From: Amphritea pacifica
Lineage (GTDB): Bacteria > Pseudomonadota > Gammaproteobacteria > Pseudomonadales > Balneatricaceae
Reading direction: 5' to 3'
Assembly: GCF_016924145.1 (NCBI RefSeq)
Contig: NZ_JAFFZO010000024.1
Span: 18,796 to 82,795 of the forward strand
Length of the DNA stretch: 64,000 bases
A model generated the notes under the pieces. The model was not told the origin of the DNA, did no database searches, and saw nothing but the letters and a program-made list of their open reading frames with translations. Made by a program: the position numbers and the translations under genes. How positions within the stretch are numbered: position 1 is the stretch's first letter; the number at the start of each line of letters is the position of its first letter. Of this stretch, positions 10,041 to 19,705 are shown in pieces.

Positions 10041-12323
10041 TTAACCCGCTGACCAGTAACGCTTTTTCTGATCACGATAGGATTCAGTCAGACAATGGTC
10101 TGCGCTGCTCTGAATAATCACTGCGCCCCTGTCTGAGGTATTCAGCCAGTTCAGCTTAAGTAGCTGTAATCGATCAATAATCTCTCTGGCAGGATGCCCA
10201 TAGGGGTTGTCAAAACCAGAACTGAACAATACCCAGTCCGGTCTTAAACCGTTTAACCACTCGACAGAACTGGAAAAACGACTGCCATGATGAGCGGCCA
10301 CCAGCCAGTTGACATGTAAACCGGGGTGCTCATTCAGAATCTGCTGCTCGACACTGCTCTCAATATCTCCAGGAATCAGAATCGAACAGTTTTCTGACTG
10401 CACCAGTAGCACACAGGAGCGGTTATTTTCATTGGTCTGTTTCAGTCTGGCAGGCTGGATATAGCTGAAACGAACACCATCCCACTCCCAGCTATCACCA
10501 GGTGTGCAAGGTTGCGCGGGTAAACGGCGTCGAATCGCCGGACTACCGGAATCCAGACCATTAACCGTTAATGTCTCTGCCAGATCAGCATAACCACCAG
10601 CATGATCGTTATCTTTATGGCTGATAATCAGCCGGTCTAGCTGACTGATATTGCGACTTTCCAGCATCGGTATCAGAGTGAAACGGGCAGTACTGCGACC
10701 ACGATACGCGGCACCGGTATCAAACAGTACGCTTTTACTGTTGGTCTCAATCAGTACGGCAAGCCCCTGGCCAACGTCAGCCACTGTCGCCCGAAAACCG
10801 CCCTGATCAACCGGTTGTTCAGGTGGAAAAATCAGTACAGTCAGCATGAGTAGTGCAAAAAACCCAACCCCCATCCAGCGGGGCAGATTCAGCAATAGCG
10901 CCGCCAGCCCTCCCAGCAGCACCGGCAAAAGAGCTGGACGACTGAACAACACCGCCTGCCCATCAGAAGGAGCGCAAACCTGTAACAATAGCCAGAACTG
11001 GTTCAACAGCCCATTCAACAGCGCGCTCCCCAGCTCAGCATTAAGCAGACAGAGCAGCAAACCCAGTACAACCCCGGGAATCAGAATAAAGGTGAGTAAC
11101 GGAATAGCCACGATATTGACCAGCGGGGCGATCAGAGCAACCTGCCCAAGCCAGAACAGCAGCAGCGGGAACAACCCCAAAGACACAGACCACTGTGTAG
11201 TAACAATGGCTTTAAGCCGATGACTGACCGGATTTGCTGCAGTCGACAGCAGCAGCGCCCCGACTGCGGCAAACGATAACCAGAAGCCAGGCTGATAGAA
11301 GCTCAGGGGCTGCAGCAGCAGTACAACCACCAGCGCCAACTGGTATCGCGTCCAGATTCCCAGATGGCGGTTAAACAAACCGGGCAACAACATCGACAGC
11401 GCCATGATAAGCGCCCTCTGAGTGGGAATACTAAACCCGGCCAGCAGCGCATAGCTGGATGCCAGCAGCAGCGCAGGCACAATACGATAAGCGCGGATAT
11501 CAGCCTGCCCCGGTAAAATACGCCCGGCCAGCCACTGCACCGAACTGCCTAACCAATACCCGATCAGACAGGCAATTGCGATATGCAGACCACTGATAAC
11601 CACCAGATGTACCGTTCCTGTTTGTCGCAGAATGCGCCACTGGTCATCCTTCAGCCCCTGCTTGTCCCCCAGCAATAACGCCCTGATGGTTGCTTCACTG
11701 CTATCCGTCAATGATAACCGGCTTAGCCACTGAGCAATCCGGTATCTCAGGTAGGCGATCTGCTGCGCCCCGCTCTCCCCCGGTCCGCGAATCAGTCTGG
11801 CAGAGAGCAGATAACCCCGGGCATTAATCTGTTCAGCAAACAGGCGGGTTTCATAATCACTGCCGCCGGGATTCATCAACCCTCGTGGCGGCTTCAGCCG
11901 GACCTTCAACTGCCATTGCTGACCTGGCACAATTTCCCCCTCGGGGTGATACCAGCTCAGCTGCAGATGTTTCAGATCAGTCCCAGGCAACGTGGGAGAG
12001 TAATGGTCTACGTCAAAACTGAAGCGGATCATAGCGGGACGGTTTTGCGGCAAACCTGTAACCGTTCCACTGACCGAGATCTCCTGTGCCGACATATCCA
12101 TCGGCATGCGCTGGCTCAGATTGAGATAACCCCAGCCGGAGGCGTAAACAACCCCGAATAGCAAACCGGCTATCTGGATTCGCCCCCCGGAGGATAAAAA
12201 GATCCGGCAAGACGGCAGTAAACATAAGAGTAGTAGCAATGCCAGCAGCAGAGTCAGAGCTGGAAATGAGATCAGCCGGGGTAGCCAGGCCACCAGCAAA
12301 ACACCTAAAGCGATACCAATCAT
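10041..12323 (-). CDS. comEC: DNA internalisation protein ComEC/Rec2
   Basis: A 760-residue polytopic membrane protein, the channel for single-stranded DNA entry during natural transformation. The three expected parts are present: N-terminal helices plus a DUF4131-like OB region (to about 200), the Competence transmembrane domain (about 210-500), and a C-terminal metallo-beta-lactamase-like domain with HKDNDHAGG near 565-573 and AAHHGSRFSS further on. Length is normal. It heads the envelope operon that continues with exbB-like, exbD-like and lpxK. Presence suggests, but does not prove, natural competence. Confidence 0.95.
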   Translation of the reverse strand: MIGIALGVLLVAWLPRLISFPALTLLLALLLLLCLLPSCRIFLSSGGRIQIAGLLFGVVYASGWGYLNLSQRMPMDMSAQEISVSGTVTGLPQNRPAMIRFSFDVDHYSPTLPGTDLKHLQLSWYHPEGEIVPGQQWQLKVRLKPPRGLMNPGGSDYETRLFAEQINARGYLLSARLIRGPGESGAQQIAYLRYRIAQWLSRLSLTDSSEATIRALLLGDKQGLKDDQWRILRQTGTVHLVVISGLHIAIACLIGYWLGSSVQWLAGRILPGQADIRAYRIVPALLLASSYALLAGFSIPTQRALIMALSMLLPGLFNRHLGIWTRYQLALVVVLLLQPLSFYQPGFWLSFAAVGALLLSTAANPVSHRLKAIVTTQWSVSLGLFPLLLFWLGQVALIAPLVNIVAIPLLTFILIPGVVLGLLLCLLNAELGSALLNGLLNQFWLLLQVCAPSDGQAVLFSRPALLPVLLGGLAALLLNLPRWMGVGFFALLMLTVLIFPPEQPVDQGGFRATVADVGQGLAVLIETNSKSVLFDTGAAYRGRSTARFTLIPMLESRNISQLDRLIISHKDNDHAGGYADLAETLTVNGLDSGSPAIRRRLPAQPCTPGDSWEWDGVRFSYIQPARLKQTNENNRSCVLLVQSENCSILIPGDIESSVEQQILNEHPGLHVNWLVAAHHGSRFSSSVEWLNGLRPDWVLFSSGFDNPYGHPAREIIDRLQLLKLNWLNTSDRGAVIIQSSADHCLTESYRDQKKRYWSAG

Positions 12324-12401
12324 CCATGATTTCCGGTTGGCTTACAGTTTGTAAGGGGGCATAATGAGCCCCTCCCATCAGCTAACTATAGTTTCTTCCT
12401 G

Positions 12402-13016
12402 ATGCCGCGCAAACTTATCAGAAAATTTATGCCAGATGAGCATAAACTCAAGTCCAACCGCTACCTGAGCTGGCTTGGAAGTCATATCCATGACCCAAAT
12501 CTGTGGCACCTGACCCGTAAGTCTGTCAGCAGGGCATTCTTCGTTGGCTTATTCTGTGCGTTTATCCCGCTGCCATCACAGATGCTGATTGCTGCAATCG
12601 CAGCTCTGTTCGTGCGCAGTAATCTGCCAATTTCAGTGGGCCTGGTGTGGCTGACCAATCCGATCACTATCCCCCCTATGTTTTATTTCGCTTACTGGAT
12701 CGGAACACTGATTCTCGGTGTGGACCCGGTTGCTATTGATTTTGAGTTAACGATGGAGTGGATTAAGGCTGAACTGGAACATATCTGGCTGCCTCTGCTG
12801 GTCGGATCGCTGGTATGTGGTATCGTCAGTGGCACTCTGGGCTATCTGCTAATGCAGCGATTCTGGGTCTGGCATGTCAATAAAAGCTGGCGTAACCGAA
12901 AAAGCCGCAAGTTTATACTACGCAAACTTCTACGGGATAAAGAGCCGCAAGATAGCGATGAAGACTCTCCTGCCAATCAGTCAGACAAAACCACTCAGAG
13001 CAAAAAGCCGGAATAA
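12402..13016 (+). CDS. DUF2062 family membrane protein
   Basis: A 204-residue protein of the DUF2062 family, function unknown. A basic N-terminus (residues 1-45) is followed by hydrophobic segments around 44-70, 75-110 and 130-150, with the conserved WLTNPITIPPMFYFAYWIG core. The C-terminal 40 residues are charged and cytoplasmic-looking. It is transcribed divergently from comEC. In Pseudomonas a DUF2062 gene sits in the same place between comEC and the lol genes. Its stop codon lies in the loop of a transcription terminator. Confidence 0.9.
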   Translation: MPRKLIRKFMPDEHKLKSNRYLSWLGSHIHDPNLWHLTRKSVSRAFFVGLFCAFIPLPSQMLIAAIAALFVRSNLPISVGLVWLTNPITIPPMFYFAYWIGTLILGVDPVAIDFELTMEWIKAELEHIWLPLLVGSLVCGIVSGTLGYLLMQRFWVWHVNKSWRNRKSRKFILRKLLRDKEPQDSDEDSPANQSDKTTQSKKPE

Positions 13017-13029
13017 ATTCCGGCTTTTA
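13003..13029. terminator. terminator overlapping the DUF2062 stop codon
   Basis: AAAAGCCGGAA (13003-13013) pairs with TTCCGGCTTTT (13018-13028) around a short loop that contains the TAA stop (13014-13016). The left arm is coding sequence. The structure is symmetrical and may also terminate lolD transcripts coming from the other side. Confidence 0.85.
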
Positions 13030-13075
13030 TAGAGAAACGTAACGTTCAGCGTATCGATAGATCAGTCAGACCTGC

Positions 13076-13762
13076 TTAACTGATCAATTGCTGCAGTAAA
13101 CCATCTTTCAGCTCAACAACCCGCCCCTGTTTTTCAGCGAGCTGTGGATCATGGGTCACCACCACAAACGAAATACCAAACTCAGTATTCAGTTTATCCA
13201 TGAGCGCCTGCACCTCCTGAGCGGTATGACGATCAAGATTGCCGGTGGGCTCATCCATCAGCACACAGGCAGGATTAGTGACCAGCGCCCGGGCGATGGC
13301 CACCCGCTGACGTTCACCACCACTCAGCATCGAAGGCTTATGCTCAAGACGATGAGAAAGCCCCACCGAGTGAAGAATTGCAGTCGCCTGTTCGCGCACG
13401 CTGCTGATCGCCTCCCCTCTGATAAGCAAGGGCATCGCTACATTCTCAAGCGCGCTGAACTCTGCTAACAGGTGGTGAAACTGATAAACAAAACCAAGAG
13501 AGCGGTTGCGCAGCTGTGCCCGCTCCTGTTCACTGATCTTAAACAAAGAATGGTCGTCGACGCGAACATCCCCGGAACTCGGCAGATCAAGTCCCCCCAG
13601 CATATTCAGAAGGGTACTCTTCCCGGAACCGGAGCTGCCCACTATCGCCAGGGTCTCTCCCCGCTTCACCTGAAGCTCTATTCCCCGCAAAACCTCTACC
13701 GCAATATCTCCATCACCGTATCGCTTTTTCAGATCAATACACTGCAGAACCAGATCACTCAT
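13076..13762 (-). CDS. lolD: Lipoprotein-releasing ABC transporter ATPase LolD
   Basis: Cytoplasmic ATPase (228 residues) of the Lol system, which extracts outer-membrane lipoproteins from the inner membrane and hands them to LolA. All ABC motifs are present: Walker [10 protein letters not shown] at 42-50, Q-loop Gln94, signature LSGGE at 146-150, Walker B ending at Asp170-Glu171 (MDEPTGNLD), and switch His204. It overlaps the end of the permease gene by 8 bases. Confidence 0.96.
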   Translation of the reverse strand: MSDLVLQCIDLKKRYGDGDIAVEVLRGIELQVKRGETLAIVGSSGSGKSTLLNMLGGLDLPSSGDVRVDDHSLFKISEQERAQLRNRSLGFVYQFHHLLAEFSALENVAMPLLIRGEAISSVREQATAILHSVGLSHRLEHKPSMLSGGERQRVAIARALVTNPACVLMDEPTGNLDRHTAQEVQALMDKLNTEFGISFVVVTHDPQLAEKQGRVVELKDGLLQQLIS

Positions 13763-14999
13763 AACGCAACGCCTCCGCTGGCTGAGTCCGGGACGCCCGC
13801 CAGGCCGGGTAGATAGTTGCCAGGAAACTGATTCCCAGGGCCACAGAGATAATCACCACGACATCACCCAGCTGTAGTTGCGAGGGCAGATAACTAATGA
13901 AATAAACATCCGCACTGAGAAACTGAATCCCAAAAGTATGTTCAATCCAGGCGATAAGATCGGTAATAGTTAGCGCCAGCAGGATACCCAGAACAGATCC
14001 CAGCAGCGTTCCCATCACTCCGATAACGGTGCCCTGCACCATAAAGATCCGCATGATCCGACCCGGTGTAGCACCCAGTGTCCGTAAAATTGCGATGTCG
14101 CCCTTTTTATCTGTGACCACCATTACCAGCGTCGAAACAATATTGAATGCCGCCACAAACACGATCAGAAATAGCAGTAAACCGATCATCTTCTTTTCCA
14201 GCTGGATCGCCTGAAACAGATTACCGTGCGTACGGGTCCAGTCGCTGGCCCGATAAAACTCGCCCAGATCAGCTATAATCTGCCGGATTCTGGCGGGTGC
14301 CTGGAACAGGTTGTCAAACTCCAGACGGATACCATCAACACCGCGATCCATCCGTTTAAGCCGGGCTGCATCATCGATATTGATATAGGCAAGACTGGCA
14401 TCCAGCTCGGCCCCGACTTCAAACACCCCGACCACGGTAAAACGTTTCAGGCGCGGAATAATCCCGGCAACACTAATCGATGCTTCGGGAAGCACCAGCG
14501 TTACCTTATCGCCCACAGCAACCCCCATGGAACGGGCCAGTAATGCCCCCAGAACAATACCGTAACTTCTCGGCTTCAATGCATCCAGGCTGCCAGCTTT
14601 GATATTCTCATCCAGAATGGAGATCTTTTGTTCCAGTTCAGGCTCTATACCGTTGATCAGTACGCCACGAACGACACCCCGGTTTGTCAGCATCCCCTGT
14701 GCCTGAATGTAGGGTGCAGTACCTACGACGCCAGCCTTCTGATTAACCTTAGCAGCGACCGCCTGCCAGTTTTCCAGCGGCTTACCATAGTCAGAGATAG
14801 TGCCATGGGGCACCATGCCAAGAATACGTTCTTTCAGCTCACGGTCGAAGCCGTTCATCACCGAAAGCACAACGATCAGCGCAGCAACTCCCAGCATCAG
14901 CCCCAGCATTGAGACCAGCGAGATAAATGAAATAAAGTTGTTGTTCCGTTTGGCTGAGGTATACCGCAACCCAACGTACAGAGAGAATGGTCTAAACAT
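13755..14999 (-). CDS. Lipoprotein-releasing ABC transporter permease LolC/LolE
   Basis: A 414-residue MacB/FtsX-fold permease with one N-terminal helix (about 25-48), a large periplasmic domain, and three C-terminal helices (about 270-400). The N-terminal motif [34 protein letters not shown] is typical of LolC/LolE. Only one permease gene accompanies lolD here; E. coli and Pseudomonas have two (lolC and lolE). Either the partner is elsewhere or this is a single LolF-type permease that works as a homodimer. For that reason no symbol is assigned. Confidence 0.93.
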   Translation of the reverse strand: MFRPFSLYVGLRYTSAKRNNNFISFISLVSMLGLMLGVAALIVVLSVMNGFDRELKERILGMVPHGTISDYGKPLENWQAVAAKVNQKAGVVGTAPYIQAQGMLTNRGVVRGVLINGIEPELEQKISILDENIKAGSLDALKPRSYGIVLGALLARSMGVAVGDKVTLVLPEASISVAGIIPRLKRFTVVGVFEVGAELDASLAYINIDDAARLKRMDRGVDGIRLEFDNLFQAPARIRQIIADLGEFYRASDWTRTHGNLFQAIQLEKKMIGLLLFLIVFVAAFNIVSTLVMVVTDKKGDIAILRTLGATPGRIMRIFMVQGTVIGVMGTLLGSVLGILLALTITDLIAWIEHTFGIQFLSADVYFISYLPSQLQLGDVVVIISVALGISFLATIYPAWRASRTQPAEALRYE

Positions 15000-15096
15000 G
15001 GCCGGGATTAAATCACAGACTGATAAAATTCTCTAACAAAATCAGAATAATATTCGTTATACTCAGGAAAAGTGACCAACTCACGAGGGCTGTATT

Positions 15097-15669
15097 TTGA
15101 ACCAGGAACGTCGCCAGTATTTCCGCATCAACGGCAAAGTAGCGGTAGACTATAAAATCATCACGGAAGATGAGATGCAGCACGGCCGTCTGCCGACGCA
15201 GTTTCAGGTTTCGCCCTTCTTTTTGTTACTGACTCAGCTTCAGGAGTTTAGTCAGGACAACAGCTACCAGCTGCGTAAAATCGCTCAGAAAGACCCTCTG
15301 GTTGCGACCTATCTCGAAAATATGAACAACAAGATCGATGCCATCGCTCATGCTATCGCTAAAAGTGATGTGGAGTTTGAAAATCTGACAACTCAGGAGA
15401 TCAACCTGAGTGAAGGTGGCATGAGTTTTTACAGTAAAGAGTCGATTCCTCTTAAAAGCTATCTCGCTCTCAAAGTCGTATTTGAAGAAACCTACTCAGG
15501 CTTACTGCTGTATGGTCAGGTTCTCTATAGTGGCGAAAAAAATGAACAGGGCCAGTACAAGATTGGTATCGAGTTCAGCGATATGCCCGAAAGCAGCCGG
15601 ATGATTGTTGCCCGCTATATTCTCACCAGCCAGACCCGCGAACGACAACAGAATGATGAGCAGTACTGA
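15097..15669 (+). CDS. PilZ-domain c-di-GMP-binding protein
   Basis: A 190-residue protein with both PilZ c-di-GMP-binding motifs: RxxxR as RQYFR at 6-10, and NxSxxG as NLSEGG at 103-108. Between them lies an insertion of about 80 residues that looks helical, so this is not a minimal PilZ domain. A similar gene is next to lolC in Pseudomonas. It starts with TTG at 15097; GAGGG lies seven bases upstream and there is no better ATG that keeps the RxxxR motif. It overlaps the next gene, so the three genes 15097-16842 form an operon. Confidence 0.9.
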   Translation: MNQERRQYFRINGKVAVDYKIITEDEMQHGRLPTQFQVSPFFLLLTQLQEFSQDNSYQLRKIAQKDPLVATYLENMNNKIDAIAHAIAKSDVEFENLTTQEINLSEGGMSFYSKESIPLKSYLALKVVFEETYSGLLLYGQVLYSGEKNEQGQYKIGIEFSDMPESSRMIVARYILTSQTRERQQNDEQY

Positions 15670-16504
15670 TACGGTTGAACTGCTTGAGAGTCTTAACCAG
15701 CTTAATCAGGCTCTGCTCTGTTTCTCTGAACAGCTACTGAACAGCAAACTGCCCTTCTGGTTACCGGGCGAAACGGCCCGCAACCTGCCACAAGCGGCCA
15801 GCCTCTATACGGATATCTGGTATCGTGATGGGCAGGACGGTCGTACCACAATCACTCAGCACGGCATGATCGGTGCCAGCGCAGATCTGATTCAGGCGAC
15901 CCTCAGATTAAACTCCGCAAAAACAGATTTCCAGGCCCTCGCAACCCGTTATCGGCTGAGCCAGTCCGCCGACACCCTGCAACTGCTTCACCGACGCAGT
16001 GAAACGATCGCCGCGATGTTGCATCGCCATGGTGCATCAAGACTTCATCTCAAGCAGTGTTATCGTCAGATCCCGGTATTTGAAACCTGCCCCAGCCGCA
16101 TCGGTTTCAGTTGGTACAGCAGTGGCCGCAGCATTCGCAAACTCACCCCCAGGGAAGCTGAAGAAAAGCTGCTTCAACTGGACACCAGTCAACCTCATAT
16201 TCAGATACAGTTACAGGCTGTCGGTCAGCTACGTCCCGGTGATATGCTGGCTCAGGTTCAAAATCAGGTACCGGTTATGCGGGCCAACCCGGTCTGGAAA
16301 CACAAAGACAGCACCCTGCGTAAGGCGCTGAACACCTCATTGCCGATTATTATCGCCCTTAACAGTGATAACCCCACCCTGCCCGCGTATAATGAGCCAC
16401 CGCTTACGCCGCCTGAAGCGCGTAGTCGGGTTGAACGCAGTGATCTGAAAATAGATCCTCAGCCCTTTCTGCCAAGCATCAGAGTACACCGTTACCTTGG
16501 ATAA
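15653..16504 (+). CDS. Tus/Ter family DNA replication terminus-binding protein
   Basis: A 283-residue protein that aligns by eye along its length with E. coli Tus (309 residues). Matching segments are the N-terminal helix (LNQLNQALLCFSEQLL), a middle segment with FSWYSSGRSIRKLTPREAEEKLLQL against the Tus [25 protein letters not shown] region, and a C-terminal part with PVWKHKD...PLIIALN ending in LPSIRVHRYLG (Tus: IIPRLHLY). Tus binds Ter sites and blocks the replicative helicase in one direction. The ATG at 15653 (or 15656) lies inside the end of the PilZ gene. The family call is strong; activity as a fork trap here is inferred. Confidence 0.82.
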   Translation: MMSSTDTVELLESLNQLNQALLCFSEQLLNSKLPFWLPGETARNLPQAASLYTDIWYRDGQDGRTTITQHGMIGASADLIQATLRLNSAKTDFQALATRYRLSQSADTLQLLHRRSETIAAMLHRHGASRLHLKQCYRQIPVFETCPSRIGFSWYSSGRSIRKLTPREAEEKLLQLDTSQPHIQIQLQAVGQLRPGDMLAQVQNQVPVMRANPVWKHKDSTLRKALNTSLPIIIALNSDNPTLPAYNEPPLTPPEARSRVERSDLKIDPQPFLPSIRVHRYLG

Positions 16505-16512
16505 CCACACCA

Positions 16513-16842
16513 ATGCCTGACAACTCAAACAGTTCCGATAGCAGCACGCATAACAAACTGCTACATCACATCGCCACAGGGTTTGGTTTGCTGTTTCTTA
16601 TCGCTTATTATCTGGTGATCGATAGCACGGGATTTTACGACTGGGTGACAGCTCAGATGCCAGAAAAGTATGCCGGAGCCGGACTGATGCTGGGGATCAT
16701 GATCGGCATGACACCCGGATTCTTCCTCTGGAAACACTACAATCGCTGGATTGAAAGAAAACTCGGGGTCACCGGAAAATATTATGAGGATGGCTTCTAT
16801 AAAACACCGGAAAAACCCGACGACGATACCGCTGATCGATAA
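16513..16842 (+). CDS. small two-helix membrane protein, unknown
   Basis: A 109-residue protein I do not recognise. A polar, Ser/Asn-rich N-terminus (1-17) is followed by two predicted transmembrane helices (about 20-38 and 54-74) separated by a short loop, and a charged C-terminal tail (RWIERKLG...DDDTADR). It begins 8 bases after the Tus-family stop and ends just before a strong terminator, so it is the last gene of the pilZ operon. No catalytic motif is visible. Confidence 0.75.
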   Translation: MPDNSNSSDSSTHNKLLHHIATGFGLLFLIAYYLVIDSTGFYDWVTAQMPEKYAGAGLMLGIMIGMTPGFFLWKHYNRWIERKLGVTGKYYEDGFYKTPEKPDDDTADR

Positions 16843-16849
16843 TACAGAT

Positions 16850-16878
16850 AAAAAAACCGCCCAATGAGGCGGTTTTCT
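16850..16878. terminator. bidirectional terminator between the pilZ operon and sthA
   Basis: AAAACCGCC (16853-16861) pairs perfectly with GGCGGTTTT (16868-16876), loop CAATGA, with A-rich and T-rich flanks. It lies between two convergent transcripts and can serve both. Confidence 0.9.
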
Positions 16879-16891
16879 TATTGCCGCTCTG

Positions 16892-18292
16892 TTACAGGTT
16901 GGAGATACGGTTCAAACCCGCAATCGCCGCTACCCGATAGGCTTCTGCCATGGTCGGATAGTTAAAGGTGGTGTTGACAAAGTAATTTATGGTATTCGCT
17001 TCACCCGCCTGATTCATAATCGCCTGGCCGATATGTACAATCTCCGATGCCTGGTCTCCGAAACAGTGAATCCCCAGTATCGCCAGCGTATCCCGGTTGA
17101 ACAGAATCTTCAGCATACCCACCGGCTCACCGGAGATCTGCGCCCGGGCGGTATCCTTGAAAAAGGCCTGTCCGACCTCATAAGGCACACACTCTTCGGT
17201 GAGTTGCTCCTCGGTTTTACCGATAGAGCTGATCTCAGGAATAGTATAGATACCGGTGGGCACATCATTAATGTAACGGAAATCGTCTGCATTGAGCATA
17301 TCTGAAGACGCAGCACGCCCCTGATCAAGCGCCGCAGATGCCAGCGCAGGCCAACCGATCACATCACCACAGGCATAGATCCCCTCTGATTTGGTCCGGT
17401 AGTGCTCATCGACCTCAATCTGCCCCCGACCATTGGCCTCCAGACCAATATTTTCCAGCTTCAGCATATCGGTGTTACCGCTACGCCCATTACACCAAAG
17501 GAAAGCATCAGCCCGGATCATCTTGCCAGAGCGCAGCGTCAGAGTGACACCCCGCTCATCCGCGGCCACTTTTTCATACACTTCATTGTGGCGTATCTTC
17601 ACCGCATTATTACGCAGATGATAACTCAGCGAGTCGGAGATCTCGGCATCCAGAAAAGACAACAGGCGGTCCATCGAATCGATAAGGTCTACCTTAACGC
17701 CCAGACCACTGAAGATAGACGCGTATTCAGAACCGATAACACCGGCACCATAAATAATAAGCGTCCGGGGGGTATGACTGAGGGTCAGTATAGTATCGCT
17801 GTTGTAGATACGCGGATGATTAAAGTCGATATCATCCGGCTTATAAGGCCGTGAGCCGGTGGCAATAATGATGTTTTTGGCCCGCAGGGTTTCATTTCCC
17901 TTAACCGTACCGGTTACCAGCACCGTATTTTTGTCAGCAAACTCTGCCTGACCAAAAAACAGATCTATGCGATTGCGGGCATAGAAGTTGGTGCGCATCA
18001 TGACCTGGTTTGAGATTACTTTTTCAGCACGCTTGAGCACTTTAGGAAAGGAAAACCAGCGAGGTTCACCGATATCACGGAACATAGGATTGGTATTGAA
18101 CTCAATGATCTGCTTGACTGAGTGACGCAGCGCCTTAGAGGGGATAGTGCCTTTATGGGTACAGTTACCGCCCACTGAATCCTGAGACTCTATTACGGCT
18201 ACACGACGCCCCTTTTTCGCCGCATTCATTGCCGCGCCTTCACCGGCAGGACCGGATCCGATTACAATGACATCATAGTCATATACAGCCAT
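16892..18292 (-). CDS. sthA: Soluble pyridine nucleotide transhydrogenase SthA
   Basis: A 466-residue FAD flavoprotein that transfers hydride between NADPH and NAD+, balancing cytosolic redox pools. The FAD-binding GSGPAG is at 12-17. The active-site region [17 protein letters not shown] keeps Cys44 but has Thr49 where disulfide reductases have the second redox Cys; this is the hallmark of SthA as opposed to lipoamide dehydrogenase. I use the ATG at 18292, with AGGGGA a few bases upstream, over the GTG one codon earlier. It is downstream of the nqr/apbE/nqrM genes, as in Pseudomonas. Confidence 0.95.
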   Translation of the reverse strand: MAVYDYDVIVIGSGPAGEGAAMNAAKKGRRVAVIESQDSVGGNCTHKGTIPSKALRHSVKQIIEFNTNPMFRDIGEPRWFSFPKVLKRAEKVISNQVMMRTNFYARNRIDLFFGQAEFADKNTVLVTGTVKGNETLRAKNIIIATGSRPYKPDDIDFNHPRIYNSDTILTLSHTPRTLIIYGAGVIGSEYASIFSGLGVKVDLIDSMDRLLSFLDAEISDSLSYHLRNNAVKIRHNEVYEKVAADERGVTLTLRSGKMIRADAFLWCNGRSGNTDMLKLENIGLEANGRGQIEVDEHYRTKSEGIYACGDVIGWPALASAALDQGRAASSDMLNADDFRYINDVPTGIYTIPEISSIGKTEEQLTEECVPYEVGQAFFKDTARAQISGEPVGMLKILFNRDTLAILGIHCFGDQASEIVHIGQAIMNQAGEANTINYFVNTTFNYPTMAEAYRVAAIAGLNRISNL

Positions 18293-18411
18293 CACTTTCC
18301 CCTATTACTGTTATTCTTGCGATAATTATTTGTCGAGACAATCAGACCCCGTACAGCAGGCACAGAGTATTTATTCTGCGCCTGAAAAATTCACTCAGCA
18401 GCAGATCCCAC

Positions 18412-18651
18412 TCAGTGGCCGGACTTCGCCTCATAGGCCAGTTCGGCAACGGCCTCTTTACGGTTCTGCTTGTCCTGCTCATCTTCACACTTGTTCTGAT
18501 CGCCACCGCAGATAGGACACTCTTCGTCGATACCCACGGCAGCCAGACCACCACAGGAACCTGCAATCGGTTTACGCCCCATGATAACCCCGATGGACAT
18601 ACCAGCTATCACCAGCCCCAGAACGATAAATGACAAAATCATAGTACTCAT
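18412..18651 (-). CDS. nqrM: Na+-NQR maturation protein NqrM
   Basis: A 79-residue protein with one N-terminal transmembrane helix (about 5-25) and four cysteines, Cys33, Cys45, Cys48 and Cys55, the last three in a CPIC...C arrangement. NqrM is known to be needed for assembly of the iron centre between NqrD and NqrE in Vibrio. Its place directly after apbE and the nqr genes confirms the call. Starts at ATG 18651, ten bases after apbE. Confidence 0.95.
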   Translation of the reverse strand: MSTMILSFIVLGLVIAGMSIGVIMGRKPIAGSCGGLAAVGIDEECPICGGDQNKCEDEQDKQNRKEAVAELAYEAKSGH

Positions 18652-18661
18652 AGAACTTTCC

Positions 18662-19702
18662 TCACTCCACCAGGTAGTGTTTAAACCCCGGTGTCATCTT
18701 TTCAATAAAGCCGTCAGCGGACTTTATAATCAATAGCGCTTCAACCCCCTGCTGCTCAGCATAGGCTTCAGCCCGCTCGGGCCCAAGCACCATCATCGCC
18801 GTCGCCAGCGCATCTGCTGTCGCACAGTCACTGGCCAGTACGGTAACGGACGCCAGCTTATGACTGATCGGCTTGCCAGTAGATGGATTAATTGTATGGG
18901 AAAAACGGATACCGTTTTCCTCAAAATAATTACGGTAATCGCCTGATGTTGCGATCCCCACATCTTTCACTTCAATTATACGCTGAACCTTACGCTCACC
19001 GGAAACCGGCGCTTCAATGGCGATCTTCCAGTGGCTGCTGTCCGGCTTCAGCCCCCGGGCTCTCAGTTCACCACCGATCTCAACCAGATACGCGGTAATA
19101 CCGTTTCTTTCCAGTAGTTCGGCGACTTTGTCCACACCGTACCCCTTAGCGATTGCTGAAAGATCGATATAGACATTACGCTCACGGCTTAACTGATTCC
19201 CGGTAAGCCTGATATAGTGATAGCCGACCCGCTGACGCAGCTGAGCAATCTCATGCTCCTCCGGCGCATGGATAACCCGGCCATCCGGGCCAAAGCCCCA
19301 CAGATTAACAAGTGGACCGACCGTAACATCAAATGCCCCGCCAGAAGAATCGCTAATCTCTAAAGCTTTTTTTAATACCTGAGCCAGACCTTCAGACAGT
19401 GTCACAGCCTCACCTGCCGGCATCCGGTTGATGCGGCTCAGCTCGGAGTCCTTCTGATAGGTAGACATACTGTTATTGACCTGCACCAGCAACTGATCAA
19501 TCTGTGCCGGCAGTTCTGCATCAATATCAGCATCGGACGATACCCACTTCACAGTGAAGCTGGTGCCCATTGTCGGCCCCTGATGGCTGACAATCTGAGG
19601 TTGTTTGCTACACCCGGTAAGGAGTGCAAACATGAAAAACGAAGCGGCCAGCAGCAGAGCTGCCGGCCGTTTAATGATTTGTCTGGTTATTTCAGACATC
19701 AA
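18662..19702 (-). CDS. apbE: FAD:protein FMN transferase ApbE
   Basis: A 346-residue lipoprotein enzyme that attaches FMN covalently to threonines of NqrB and NqrC. It has a signal peptide with lipobox LLTGC (lipidated Cys31), so it faces the periplasm. The ApbE fold follows, with conserved segments such as MGTSFTVKW, GGELRARG and HTINPSTGKPISH. The ATG pair at the start leaves one residue of uncertainty. It is 3 bases from nqrF, so it belongs to the nqr operon whose subunits it modifies. Confidence 0.96.
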   Translation of the reverse strand: MMSEITRQIIKRPAALLLAASFFMFALLTGCSKQPQIVSHQGPTMGTSFTVKWVSSDADIDAELPAQIDQLLVQVNNSMSTYQKDSELSRINRMPAGEAVTLSEGLAQVLKKALEISDSSGGAFDVTVGPLVNLWGFGPDGRVIHAPEEHEIAQLRQRVGYHYIRLTGNQLSRERNVYIDLSAIAKGYGVDKVAELLERNGITAYLVEIGGELRARGLKPDSSHWKIAIEAPVSGERKVQRIIEVKDVGIATSGDYRNYFEENGIRFSHTINPSTGKPISHKLASVTVLASDCATADALATAMMVLGPERAEAYAEQQGVEALLIIKSADGFIEKMTPGFKHYLVE

Positions 19703-19705
19703 TGA

